Assembly (NCBI RefSeq): GCF_049275935.1
Contig: NZ_CP184830.1
Span: 2,294,001 to 2,358,000, forward strand
From: Endozoicomonas_A sp049275935
GTDB lineage: Bacteria > Pseudomonadota > Gammaproteobacteria > Pseudomonadales > Endozoicomonadaceae
Direction of reading: 5' to 3'
Length of the DNA: 64,000 bases
Shown in pieces: positions 54,738-62,911 of the stretch. The stretch's first letter is position 1. The number at the start of each line of letters is the position of its first letter. The translations under genes were made by a program, and so were the position numbers. Below the pieces are notes generated by a model that searched no databases, was not told where the DNA came from, and worked only from the letters and a program-made list of their open reading frames with translations.

Positions 54738-55454
54738 ATGAATAACGTCGATAAGAATTCCGGAATTGTTGGTTTATTTTCGCAAAAGCCTAAGGAAGAA
54801 ATACCAAAGGGTGTCAGCTTCGGCAGAACCACAATGGCAGCTGACAAAGTTGATTCTTCATTGAGCCATGTTGTAAACGGAAGTGGCACCGATCACTCAA
54901 GCCAGAGGTTGGAAACTATTGCCAGCACCAGCACGTCACTTGGACAGAGAGTAGTGTCTAACCAGACGAACACCGAAATAGACGCAGCAAAAACAAAAGC
55001 TCAGGAGAATGTGTCGGCAATCATAGATCACTTCGATGGTATGAAAGAAAGACTAATTGCCAAGGATAAATATTGTAGAAATACAGCTCATAACCCAGAT
55101 ATCCAAGTATTTGAGAATGTAATCCAATTACTTGGGCATCTTGAACCTGGTAATATTTCAGAATTTGCAGAATGCTGTGATTCCACATGCTTTGTTAAAT
55201 TCGGTGATCATTCTTTTTGTACTACTGATTTTAATTTTTATTATGGGTCTGAGGTATTATTCTCTTTACACCATAATGTTTTCATGCCTTGTGGTAAAGG
55301 TTATTCTTTAAAGAAGGGAGCTGAAGTTATTGAAACCAGCGCCTTATTTGATGAACTCTATTTTGCTCCTGGTGCTCCTGGTGCTCCTGGTGCTCCTGGT
55401 GCTCCTGGTTATCAAGCTGCAAAAAGTGAGTTTGAGAGACTTCAGAGCAGCTGA
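54738..55454 (+). CDS. orphan tandem small protein, copy A, with APG repeat
   Basis: A 238-residue soluble protein without signal peptide. Residues 1-95 are almost the same in copies A-C (NSGIVGLFSxKPKEE, GVSFGRTTMAADK, TIASTSTSLGQRVVSNQTN) and rich in Ser/Thr/Asn. Residues 100-200 diverge apart from a shared DIQVFENVIQLLGHLEP core. The C-terminus is conserved again (ETSALFDELYFAPG...YQAAKSEFERLQ). Copy A alone carries five APG triplets (55365-55409) and four cysteines in AECCDSTCFVKF...SFCTTD. AAAGAGG precedes ATG 54738. The function is unknown. A constant N-terminus joined to a variable core resembles effector or toxin families, but that is inference. Confidence 0.7.
   Translation: MNNVDKNSGIVGLFSQKPKEEIPKGVSFGRTTMAADKVDSSLSHVVNGSGTDHSSQRLETIASTSTSLGQRVVSNQTNTEIDAAKTKAQENVSAIIDHFDGMKERLIAKDKYCRNTAHNPDIQVFENVIQLLGHLEPGNISEFAECCDSTCFVKFGDHSFCTTDFNFYYGSEVLFSLHHNVFMPCGKGYSLKKGAEVIETSALFDELYFAPGAPGAPGAPGAPGYQAAKSEFERLQSS
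55365..55409 (+). repeat. 9-bp tandem repeat (GCTCCTGGT)5
   Basis: Five perfect in-frame copies encode Ala-Pro-Gly in copy A. Copies B and C have a single unit at the same place (FAPGGPG), so the expansion is recent and local. Confidence 0.95.
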
Positions 55455-55795
55455 TTTTATCGGCTTGTCCGTTCGCTAATAACCTGACGAAAAAGCAGCT
55501 TATAGTGAGCTATATTTTGCCATTCTGTTTGAAATGGCTCGCACAGTACTTAAAGCTGGACAGGGTGAGCGGACATTTGCCGGGTATAATTGATGACCCC
55601 GCACCAACAGCTGAAAACAGCCTGCTGGGAGCTGGTCATTGAGGCATTTCTGAAAATGATCTTCTTCTAACAATACGCTGTCGCTCAGAGATTTGGCTAT
55701 TGCAATCAGCAATAGGCGGAGCAAGGATCTCGATGGCTCTGCCAGTAAAAGAGGGGCAGTCTACTTACTACCTTTGCCGAAAGCCTCGCCCAATC

Positions 55796-56064
55796 GAGGG
55801 TGTCGCAAAACTTCAACAGCTCGTTCTCACGCTCTGAAGTCGTCATTCCCGCGAAGGCGGGAATCCAGCGCCAATGGTGGATCTCTGCCTTCTCGGGGAT
55901 GACAAGGCCAGGGGGACACCGGGCAGTATGGTTCTGGTGGAGAGTCAGTGTGGATTCCCGCCTTCGCGGGAATGACGAGAATGAAGCCGGGAATGACGAG
56001 AATGAAGCTTGCAATGACGGGAATCAACGCGTTCCCACGCCGGAGAGAGTTTTGCGACACCCTC
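55796..56064. mobile_element. MITE with GAGGGTGTCGCAAAAC terminal repeats, copy 2
   Basis: Perfect 16-bp terminal repeats (GAGGGTGTCGCAAAAC at 55796 and its complement ending at 56064) match those of the element at 11338-11488. The interior includes GTCATTCCCGCGAAGGCGGG hairpins, an inverted copy near 55955, and short AATGACGAGAATGAAG direct repeats near 55970-56000. Comparison with the homologous trailers at 54494 and 57326 shows that it lies between GCCCA and GAAG, in the loop of the GCCC...GGGC hairpin. Confidence 0.9.
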
Positions 56065-56293
56065 AGAAGAGGGCTGGGAGACTCAAAATACTACAAAATG
56101 ACAAGGAACTACCTGTAAAGTCGCCTTACCGTAAATATAAAATCATCGAATAGATCAGGTCTTATTCGCAGGTTATTCAATTGCAATGACTTCAATGTCA
56201 TGAACTTTTGTGCCAAAACCAACTCTAAACTATTGAATCAATCTCAAATGTTCTTACTAAGTGGGAATGAAGCTAACTAAAGAGGTATTAAAT

Positions 56294-57022
56294 ATGAATA
56301 AAGCAGATAATAATTCCGGAATTGTTGGTTTATTTTCACTAAAGCCTAAGGAGGAAACACCAAAGGGTGTCAGCTTCGGCAGAACCACAATGGCAGCTGA
56401 CAAAATTGATTTTTCATTGAGCCATGTTGTAAACGGAAGTGACACCGATCACTCAAGCCAGAGGTTGGAAACTATTGCCAGCACCAGCATGTCACTTGGA
56501 CAGAGAGTAGTGTCTAACCAGACGAACACCGAAATAGACGCAGCAAAAAAAAGACCCCAGATGGCTGTGTCAAAAATTATAAATCACTTAGATGATTTTA
56601 AAACAAAAATAATTGCCGAGGATGAATATTGTAGAAATACAGCCCATACTCGGGATATCCAAGTATTAGAGAATATCATCCAATTACTTCAGCATCTTGA
56701 ACCTTGCAAGATTTCAGTAGTTGTAAGATTTAATGTTGGGGCAGGTTCTGTTAAAATCGGTGATGATTTTTTTAGTACTGTTGATTTTAATGTTTATTAT
56801 AGGGGTCAGATGTTATTCTCTTTATTGCAGAATACTGTCAGTCCTGGTGATACACGTAATCCTGTGAAGCTGGGAGCTAGAGTTGTTGAAACCAGCGCCT
56901 TATTTGATGAACTCTATTTTGCTCCTGGTGGCCCCGGTTATCAAGCTGCAAAATGTGAATTTGAGGTATTGCAGATCAAATCGTTACTTGATGGTCTTAA
57001 AGGTTTACCTGTCCACGAATAA
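56294..57022 (+). CDS. orphan tandem small protein, copy B
   Basis: A 242-residue paralog of copy A. The N-terminal 90 residues differ at only a few positions. The middle differs strongly (KISVVVRFNVGAGSVKIGDD against NISEFAECCDSTCFVKFGDH in A) while keeping the same spacing and the FYYGxxxLFSL strand. The C-terminus, YQAAKCEFEVLQIKSLLDGL, is longer than in A and the same as in C. AAAGAGG precedes ATG 56294. No signal peptide, membrane helix or known domain is visible. Confidence 0.7.
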   Translation: MNKADNNSGIVGLFSLKPKEETPKGVSFGRTTMAADKIDFSLSHVVNGSDTDHSSQRLETIASTSMSLGQRVVSNQTNTEIDAAKKRPQMAVSKIINHLDDFKTKIIAEDEYCRNTAHTRDIQVLENIIQLLQHLEPCKISVVVRFNVGAGSVKIGDDFFSTVDFNVYYRGQMLFSLLQNTVSPGDTRNPVKLGARVVETSALFDELYFAPGGPGYQAAKCEFEVLQIKSLLDGLKGLPVHE

Positions 57023-57567
57023 CCTGAGCGAAAAGGCAGTTTATAGTGAGCTACAGCTTACTCGTTTTGTTTGATATGGTTTGCACAGTACTCAAAGTTG
57101 AATAGGGTGAGTAAATCAAAGACAGCTGCGGGGTAAAATCAATGACCCTGCAATAACAGCTAAAACAGTTTGTTGGGGCTCTGGTCATTGAGGCATTCCT
57201 GAAAATGATGTTCTTCTAACAATACGCTGCCACTCAGAGATTTGGCTATTGCAATCAGCAATAGGCGGAGCAAGGATCTCGATAGCTCTGTCAGTAAAAA
57301 AGGGACAGTCTACCTTCGCCGAAAGCCTCGCCCGGAAGAGGTCTGGGAGCGCCAAAATACTACAAAATGACAAGTAACTGTCTGAAAGTGGCCTGACTTA
57401 CCGTAAATATAAAATCATCGAATAGATCATGCCTTATTCGCAGGTTTGTTAATTGCACTGACTTCAATGTTATGAACCTTTGTTCCAAAATTAACTCAAA
57501 ACTATTAAGTCATTTTTTTAATGCTCTTGCTAAGTGAGAACGAAGCTAGCTAAAAAAGGTAGTAAAT

Positions 57568-58269
57568 ATGAATAATGTAGATAACAATTCCGGCATTGTT
57601 GGTTTATTTTCGCTAAAGCCTAAGAAGGAAACACCAGAGGGTGTCAGTTTTGGCAGAACTACAACGGTAGCTGATAATCTTGATTCTTCATTGAGTCATG
57701 CTGTAAACAGGATTGATCCCGATCACTCATGTCAGAGGTTGGGAGCCGTTGCCAGCACCAGCACGTCACTTGAACAGAGAGTAGTGTCTAACCAGACAAG
57801 CAGTGAAATAGACGCAACAAACAAAAAAGCTCAGGAAACTTTGTCAAGAATCATAATGCGCTTGGATTCAGTTAAAAAAAGTCTAATTGCCATCGATAAA
57901 CTTTTTGAAAAGACAGATTCTAGCCAGTATATTCAAGTATTTGAGAAGGTCATCCAATTACTCGGGTATCTTGAACCTTGCAATATTTCAGAAGTTATGG
58001 AACATAAATCCGGTGATGGTTTTAGTGCTATTTATAAGCACTTTTATTATGGGGATGAGGTGTTATTCTCTCTATTCCATAATAGTGCTATTAAAAGTGC
58101 ACTCGAATGTGGTCATATGAATGGGTTACCAGCTATTCAAACCAGCGTCAAATTTGAAGAACTCCTTTTTGCTCCTGGCGGCCCCGTCTATCAAGCTGCA
58201 AAATGTGAATTTGAGGTATTACAGATCAAATCGTTACTTGATGGTCTTAAAGGCTTGTCTGTTGGCTAA
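57568..58269 (+). CDS. orphan tandem small protein, copy C
   Basis: A 233-residue paralog and the most diverged of the three: the core lacks part of the segment following NISEVMEHKSGDG and has its own ECGHMNGLPAIQTSVKFEEL region. The conserved N-terminus (GIVGLFSLKPKKETPEGVSF) and C-terminus (AKCEFEVLQIKSLLDGLKGL) remain. AAAAAAGGTAGTAAAT precedes the ATG. It is the last member; its trailer is truncated before the convergent gene at 58371. Confidence 0.7.
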   Translation: MNNVDNNSGIVGLFSLKPKKETPEGVSFGRTTTVADNLDSSLSHAVNRIDPDHSCQRLGAVASTSTSLEQRVVSNQTSSEIDATNKKAQETLSRIIMRLDSVKKSLIAIDKLFEKTDSSQYIQVFEKVIQLLGYLEPCNISEVMEHKSGDGFSAIYKHFYYGDEVLFSLFHNSAIKSALECGHMNGLPAIQTSVKFEELLFAPGGPVYQAAKCEFEVLQIKSLLDGLKGLSVG

Positions 58270-58370
58270 TAACCTGACGAAAATACAGCTTATAGTGAAA
58301 AGGTTTACTTATAGAGACTTACCTGGCGGCATAGTTTGAGATCAGAAACTCATAGGTATCACCAAACAGG

Positions 58371-59687
58371 TCAATTGGGTTTGCCACCATATTTTTTTTC
58401 ATACCATCTTTCAAAATCACTGTTCTCGCTTGAGCTTGAGCTCGAGCTTGAGGTTTCATCTTCATCTGACTCTTCTATGCCTGCTCTTTCTTCGGCATGT
58501 CGCATATGACGCATTGCAAGACATGATGCTGTTAGTATGCCTGCCAGTAGCAATTCATCATCTTGATGAAACCGTGAAAATATTTCTTCCCTTGTAACCG
58601 CCGGTCCAAGAGATTGTTCCAGGATAGAATTGATTCTTTCATCTGTATTTTCCGGGAATAGTATTCTAATCAATCTGGCAATCGCACAACCCAGTGCTGT
58701 CACTGCGTTTTGAGACCCTGGCAACGCTGCCGAAGCGCTCCCGGTCGCACCATCAATAGTTTGGGACGCATTGTCTATTTCTCTTTGCTTTCTGGATACC
58801 AAATAATGATAAAGACTTTCCAGCTTCAGCGATTGATGCTGGTCTTCCACCCAGAATCTTTCATTAAATTCTTCTTTATCAAGAAAGTCTTCAGAAAAAT
58901 CTGTCATTAGAAGAGAATGAAGCATTTCTATTGTTTTCAATTTCTCCACCAGGAACCTCAGCAGAATCATAGTGTCATTAACGTTTTCAGTATCTGCGTA
59001 GTTTTCATAATTCATAAAGGCCGTCACTTCTACAAAAGTTGGTGTTATCGGATAATCCAGAAAGTTAGAGAGTATTGATTTGTCGTCGTTTATTCCCAGA
59101 AGTCCATGACTTGTTGACAAGGGAGAGTTTCCCTTGCTGCCAAGACCTGCAAGAGAAAAAATAGCCTGATCTGGAGTCAGGCTGCCTGAATATTGTTCTC
59201 GCTGACTGCTCTTTCGATAATCGCTGCTTTGTAAAAAAACACTCGTCGGCAAGCCGTTTAAACCAGTTGGCAATGTTTTTGCCTTTATAGTGATGCCCGA
59301 AAAAAACTGTCCTGTTTTTTCAGTCTGAATTGAAGCATCAACAGGCACAAAAGCAGCCTTCTTCTTCTCTAACAGAGCCTGCAAATCAATGTGGATCAGA
59401 TGACCTGAACGATCAGTCACAACCAGAGACTGGCCACCATCTGCCCGAAGTCTGATGGTATCTTTTTCGTTAATGTCTGAAATCAGCAGTACTGAGCCTT
59501 TTTGGGAATCAAAAAACGGAGTAAAACCATGGATGGATAAAATTATATCGCCCACAACAATAATGGAACCATCGCCCAGCACTATAGATAATGGCTCAGG
59601 CGAAGGGGTTGGGGGAGAATCTCCTTTAACTGTTCCTACTGCAATCAAAGTAAAAAATAACAATGTTTGCCGTAAGCTGTTTCGCAT
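58371..59687 (-). CDS. exported orphan protein with acidic/serine tail
   Basis: A 438-residue protein with a signal peptide (MRNSLRQTLLFFTLIAVGTV, cleavage near KGD). The N-terminal third is beta-rich (LSIVLGDGSIIVVGDIILSI, GGQSLVVTDRSGHLIHIDLQ). The C-terminal half is helical with a possible hydrophobic helix (AVTALGCAIARLIRILF; LLLAGILTASCLAM). A low-complexity tail, EESDEDETSSSSSSSSENSD, is encoded by an alternating GAGCTTGAGCTCGAGCTTGA-type run on the plus strand. No family is recognised. It is convergent with the small-protein array. Confidence 0.65.
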   Translation of the reverse strand: MRNSLRQTLLFFTLIAVGTVKGDSPPTPSPEPLSIVLGDGSIIVVGDIILSIHGFTPFFDSQKGSVLLISDINEKDTIRLRADGGQSLVVTDRSGHLIHIDLQALLEKKKAAFVPVDASIQTEKTGQFFSGITIKAKTLPTGLNGLPTSVFLQSSDYRKSSQREQYSGSLTPDQAIFSLAGLGSKGNSPLSTSHGLLGINDDKSILSNFLDYPITPTFVEVTAFMNYENYADTENVNDTMILLRFLVEKLKTIEMLHSLLMTDFSEDFLDKEEFNERFWVEDQHQSLKLESLYHYLVSRKQREIDNASQTIDGATGSASAALPGSQNAVTALGCAIARLIRILFPENTDERINSILEQSLGPAVTREEIFSRFHQDDELLLAGILTASCLAMRHMRHAEERAGIEESDEDETSSSSSSSSENSDFERWYEKKYGGKPN

Positions 59688-60108
59688 TGAAAAAACCCAC
59701 TTAGCAGAAAATAAATTGGAAACACCTAATGCTTGAACGGTGCCGACTATTGATCACTCCGACCTGCAATGCTACACAAACCCTGATTGTCGTATGTTGA
59801 GTGGGGATATTGATGCAGAGCAGGTAAATACCCATTGCCTTTGATGGATTACTGCAACAAACCGACAGTGTAGCTTGTTTTCCAATTCCCAGATTTTTCT
59901 GACTCATAAAGTGTTTTATTTGAGCTGTCCATGACGTGATTCCCCCTTTTAACCAGATCAGAATATAGGACAAAAAGCGTCAGGGCTCCTCACTGCCTGA
60001 CGGCAATGAGCTCTATGAGTTACAATGCATTGTCTAACCACCATGAGCGATAGAACAAGGCTGGTTACCACCGTTTTTCATTCAAAACGATAAGAAGTCA
60101 GGTGAACT
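59688..60108. other. intergenic region upstream of serB
   Basis: 420 bases between divergent genes. No open frame with a credible start or known similarity is seen. Presumably it holds the serB promoter and the promoter of the exported orphan. AGGTG lies 5 bases before the serB GTG. Confidence 0.5.
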
Positions 60109-61335
60109 GTGAGAGAGATTCTGCTGATCAACGTGACAGGGCAAGACAAGCCCGGTCTGATGTCCACAATAACGACCATCATGGCCACCTGTGCTCATCA
60201 GAACGGGGGGCTGGAAATGCTTGATACTCGCCAGTCGATTATCCGTGACACCCTGACCGTGGGGACTCTTTCATGGCAGATCATCCTTCGATTGCCAGAA
60301 GGTTTGGAAACCTTTCCCGTGGTGACAGATCTGCGTTTTCACTTTGATGAGCTTGAACTTCAGTTTAATTATCAGGCCCTTTCTGATGAAGACTATGAAC
60401 AGTGGGTATCCGGTCAGGGCAACAATCGTTACATCCTGACCCTGCTTTCCAGAAATATAACGGCAGAACAAATCGCCGGTGTTGCCAATATCACGGCTGA
60501 ACATGGGCTGAATATCGATCAGATTACCCGACTGTCTGGCCGTTGTCTGGAGTTCTCGGTCGGGGGTGTTTCTCCCGATCTGGATAAATTGAGAGCGGAC
60601 TTTTTACACATCTCCCCGGAGATGGATATGGATGTGGCCTTTCAGGAAGACGACATCTATCGTCAAAATCGCAGACTGGCGGTGTTTGATATGGACTCTA
60701 CCCTGATTGAAGCCGAGGTTATTGATCGGCTGGCTGAAGCGGCGGGTGTGGGTGACAGGGTGGCAGAAATCACTGAAAGGGCCATGCAGGGCGAACTGGA
60801 TTTTAATGAGAGTTTCCGCGAGAGACTGGCCATGCTGAAAGGTCTGGATGAGTCGGTTCTGGCAGGCATAGCCGAAAAGCTTCCTATAACAGAAGGGGCT
60901 GAGAAGCTGTTTCAGAGCCTGAATGCCCTGGGCTATAAAACAGCCATTCTGTCTGGTGGTTTTACTTACTTTGCTCGCTTCCTTCAGGAGCGATTAGGGG
61001 TCGACTATATCTTTGCCAATGAACTGGAAATAGTTGATGGCAAAGTGACTGGTGCAGTCAAAGGTGAAATCGTCAATGGCGAGCGCAAGGCGACCTTGCT
61101 CCAACAGATCGCCCGGAGAGAGGGGGTTTCTCTGGAGCAAACCATTGCCGTAGGCGATGGAGCTAACGACCTGCCCATGCTGGGAGTGGCCGGGTTGGGT
61201 GTTGCGTTCAGGGCCAAGCCCCTGGTCAGACAGAGCGCCAGACAGTCTGTCTCAATATTGGGTCTGGATAGCATACTTTACCTGTTAGGCTTCGGTGACA
61301 AAGGCCTGCAAATGTTGAGTCAGGATAACAGCTAA
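60109..61335 (+). CDS. serB: phosphoserine phosphatase SerB
   Basis: A 408-residue enzyme catalysing the last step of serine synthesis. The N-terminal half has two ACT-like domains (EILLINVTGQDKPGLMSTIT near residue 2; NRYILTLLSRNITAEQIAGV near 105), as in Pseudomonas-type SerB. The C-terminal HAD domain has VFDMDSTLIEAEVID (nucleophile), ILSGGFTYFA, and AVGDGANDLPMLGVAGLGVA. It starts at GTG 60109 with AGGTG close upstream. The gene is divergent from ahpA, as in E. coli, but separated by the accessory island. Confidence 0.96.
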   Translation: MREILLINVTGQDKPGLMSTITTIMATCAHQNGGLEMLDTRQSIIRDTLTVGTLSWQIILRLPEGLETFPVVTDLRFHFDELELQFNYQALSDEDYEQWVSGQGNNRYILTLLSRNITAEQIAGVANITAEHGLNIDQITRLSGRCLEFSVGGVSPDLDKLRADFLHISPEMDMDVAFQEDDIYRQNRRLAVFDMDSTLIEAEVIDRLAEAAGVGDRVAEITERAMQGELDFNESFRERLAMLKGLDESVLAGIAEKLPITEGAEKLFQSLNALGYKTAILSGGFTYFARFLQERLGVDYIFANELEIVDGKVTGAVKGEIVNGERKATLLQQIARREGVSLEQTIAVGDGANDLPMLGVAGLGVAFRAKPLVRQSARQSVSILGLDSILYLLGFGDKGLQMLSQDNS

Positions 61336-61375
61336 GCGAGGTTCTGGCGTTCAATGATTAGAAGACAGTTTTTAT

Positions 61376-61804
61376 TCATTCAAGTAATGAACCCTGCACT
61401 GTCTCACTGCACTGATCAGCCCTCTCACCGTCAATCAAAAGTTCCCCTTCCTGGTCACCCTGCCCATCCAGAACCCGGTAGAGCAGTGAATAAGCGACCC
61501 GCCACTGCCCTTCTGCCACCTTCAGGGTGACCGATTTAGTATTCAGACGGAGGACATGCCCAAAATGTTCCTCTCCCTGCTTATCTTTAAAACCCAGCAG
61601 ATCTCCAACAGCAATGGCATGGCGACTCAGCCCTTGCCGGGTTTCATGATTAACACGGGCATCGGCTCCTTCAAGATTGAGCATGTAGTAAGGCACTGAC
61701 CAGCGTTTACCATCGGTAAAATCCAGTACCAGTGCTCGCTTTTGCCTAAGCTGCAAGACTTCACAGTCACGAAGCGAATTGCTATTACGGTCAAAATAGC
61801 TCAT
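61376..61804 (-). CDS. protein of unknown function, 142 residues
   Basis: A soluble protein rich in beta strands (KRALVLDFTDGKRWSVPYYM, SLLYRVLDGQGDQEGELLID). It has no known motif. Its start overlaps the end of the small upstream gene (61791-61976) by 14 bases, so the two are probably translated together. The pair lies between serB and the AbiE relic. Confidence 0.6.
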   Translation of the reverse strand: MSYFDRNSNSLRDCEVLQLRQKRALVLDFTDGKRWSVPYYMLNLEGADARVNHETRQGLSRHAIAVGDLLGFKDKQGEEHFGHVLRLNTKSVTLKVAEGQWRVAYSLLYRVLDGQGDQEGELLIDGERADQCSETVQGSLLE

Positions 61805-61976
61805 TCTGTCCTATGGTCAGTGCCGCCTTGATCCGCCCTATGCGCTCTGACGACTCCAGCTCCAGGTCGATCATGGCGTTCAGCCGGAACAGATCGAAGG
61901 TGCTGGCTCGGTTCAGAGCCTCCAACAATTGAGCATAATCCATAGAGGGCTTGACTGGCGGGTTACTGTTATTCAT
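61791..61976 (-). CDS. small protein of unknown function, 61 residues
   Basis: A 61-residue mostly helical protein (MDYAQLLEALNRASTFDLFR then LNAMIDLELESSERIGRIKAA). It overlaps the next gene by 14 bases. The helical, Leu-rich layout and the two-gene arrangement recall small partner pairs such as toxin-antitoxin or regulator-adaptor modules, but no family is recognised. Confidence 0.55.
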   Translation of the reverse strand: MNNSNPPVKPSMDYAQLLEALNRASTFDLFRLNAMIDLELESSERIGRIKAALTIGQNELF

Positions 61977-62014
61977 TTGTTATCATTACTCCAGTAAAGA
62001 ACATTCGACCATCA

Positions 62015-62665
62015 TCACATTCTGAACTCGGGAGGTTCATCTTTACCATAAAGCTCTCCCTTCAATCCGCTAAACAGTTTGTTTAACGTCCCTGACAAAT
62101 AGCCTGAAAATTTTTCCTTACCCAGTGTGCGTTCATAGACGTCAGAAGGTATAAATCGCTGCATTTCCGTTTTCAGACGACCATCGGATACCATTTCAGG
62201 GATATTCTGAATCAATTGATCCAGTCGTTGTTCAAAATAACCAAAGTCATCAAGCAGGTAATCGTTCACTTTCTTTTTCACCAGCTCAACATTCATTTCG
62301 GCACCCTGTTGCAGAAGCCAGGGCAGATCCCATATATCACGGTAGCGAATGTATTTTTGTGTCGCAGGCAATGCAATCAGCTTGTCTGCAAGCACTTCGT
62401 CAAGGGTTTTAGTGAATACCAAAGTGTCGCCATAGCCATCGGGTAGAAACGGATAATTCACTCTCAGTGGCAATGCTTTTTTGGTGTATGCAGGCACATT
62501 AGCGACTTCAATCTTGATTTTTTGCCGAGGAGTATCTTTACGGCCTGGAGAAGTTATTACTGAGATTTGCCATTTGTCGATGTTCATTTGTGCATAACGA
62601 GGCTCTGGCGCTGTCCAGAATATCGGCGACTGATCGGCGGGTGTGGGTAAATTCAAGAACCCCAA
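62015..62665 (-). pseudogene. AbiEii-type nucleotidyltransferase toxin, C-terminal remnant
   Basis: The frame contains the second part of an AbiEii/MenA-like protein: KIKIEVANVPAYTKKALPLR, FTKTLDEVLADKLIALPATQ and YIRYRDIWDLPWLLQQG, the usual E-x-x-A-D-K and Y-R-D-x-(W/F)-D-L blocks. The N-terminal catalytic motif (G-S and D-x-D-F of the nucleotidyltransferase) is missing; upstream sequence is instead the antitoxin gene in another frame. This points to a deletion fusing AbiEi and AbiEii remnants, so toxin activity is unlikely. Confidence 0.7.
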
Positions 62666-62849
62666 AAGGGGTTTTATACTCTCCCTTTCGCCCCGTAGTC
62701 ATGATGGTCAGCCGATCCACTGGAATCTGGGAAATAGCACCATATTCCGATAGTGCGGATTCCAGACTGATGTAGTTGTAATCCCCCCTTCGCAAGGCTA
62801 TGGCAATGGATTGAACATTTTTAAAGCAAACCGTACCTTTCAAAACCAA
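62538..62849 (-). pseudogene. AbiEi-type antitoxin, internal remnant
   Basis: RRGDYNYISLESALSEYGAI, then DRLTIMTTGRKGEYKTPFGV and LEFTHT, are the typical core of AbiEi-family antitoxins. The N-terminal winged-helix part and the C-terminal part are absent: an in-frame stop precedes and unrelated residues follow ADILDSAR. It overlaps the AbiEii remnant by 128 bases in a different frame. Confidence 0.68.
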
Positions 62850-62911
62850 TCAATGATAGCTGGGGCTCAAGGCAGTCTGTGATATCTAATTGATTAATAA
62901 GCAGCGGTCGT

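Larger units (their letters stand above)
54343..58340. repeat. tandem array of a 1.28-kb unit (three genes, partial outer units)
   Basis: A unit of about 1.28 kb is repeated. Its parts are a leader (AATACTACAAAATGACAA ... CTTCAATGTTATGAACCTT ... AAAGAGGTATTAAAT), the small-protein gene, and a trailer (AATAACCTGACGAAAA ... CGCACAGTACT ... TGGTCATTGAGGC ... CAATCAGCAATAGGCGGAGC ... GCCTCGCCC). Gene starts are 54738, 56294 and 57568; spacing is 1274 bp for the second interval and 1287 bp for the first after removing a 269-bp MITE. A partial trailer at 54343-54540 precedes the first gene and abuts hsdM; the last trailer is cut short near 58340. Confidence 0.88.

Noticed and set aside
54343..58340. 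Possible CRISPR or phage tandem structure
   Set aside because: The repeats are over 1 kb long and contain genes; there are no short regularly spaced repeats and no cas genes.
59701..59973. 90-codon minus-strand frame upstream of serB
   Set aside because: No start signal or similarity; possibly an old transposase scrap, but not supportable.
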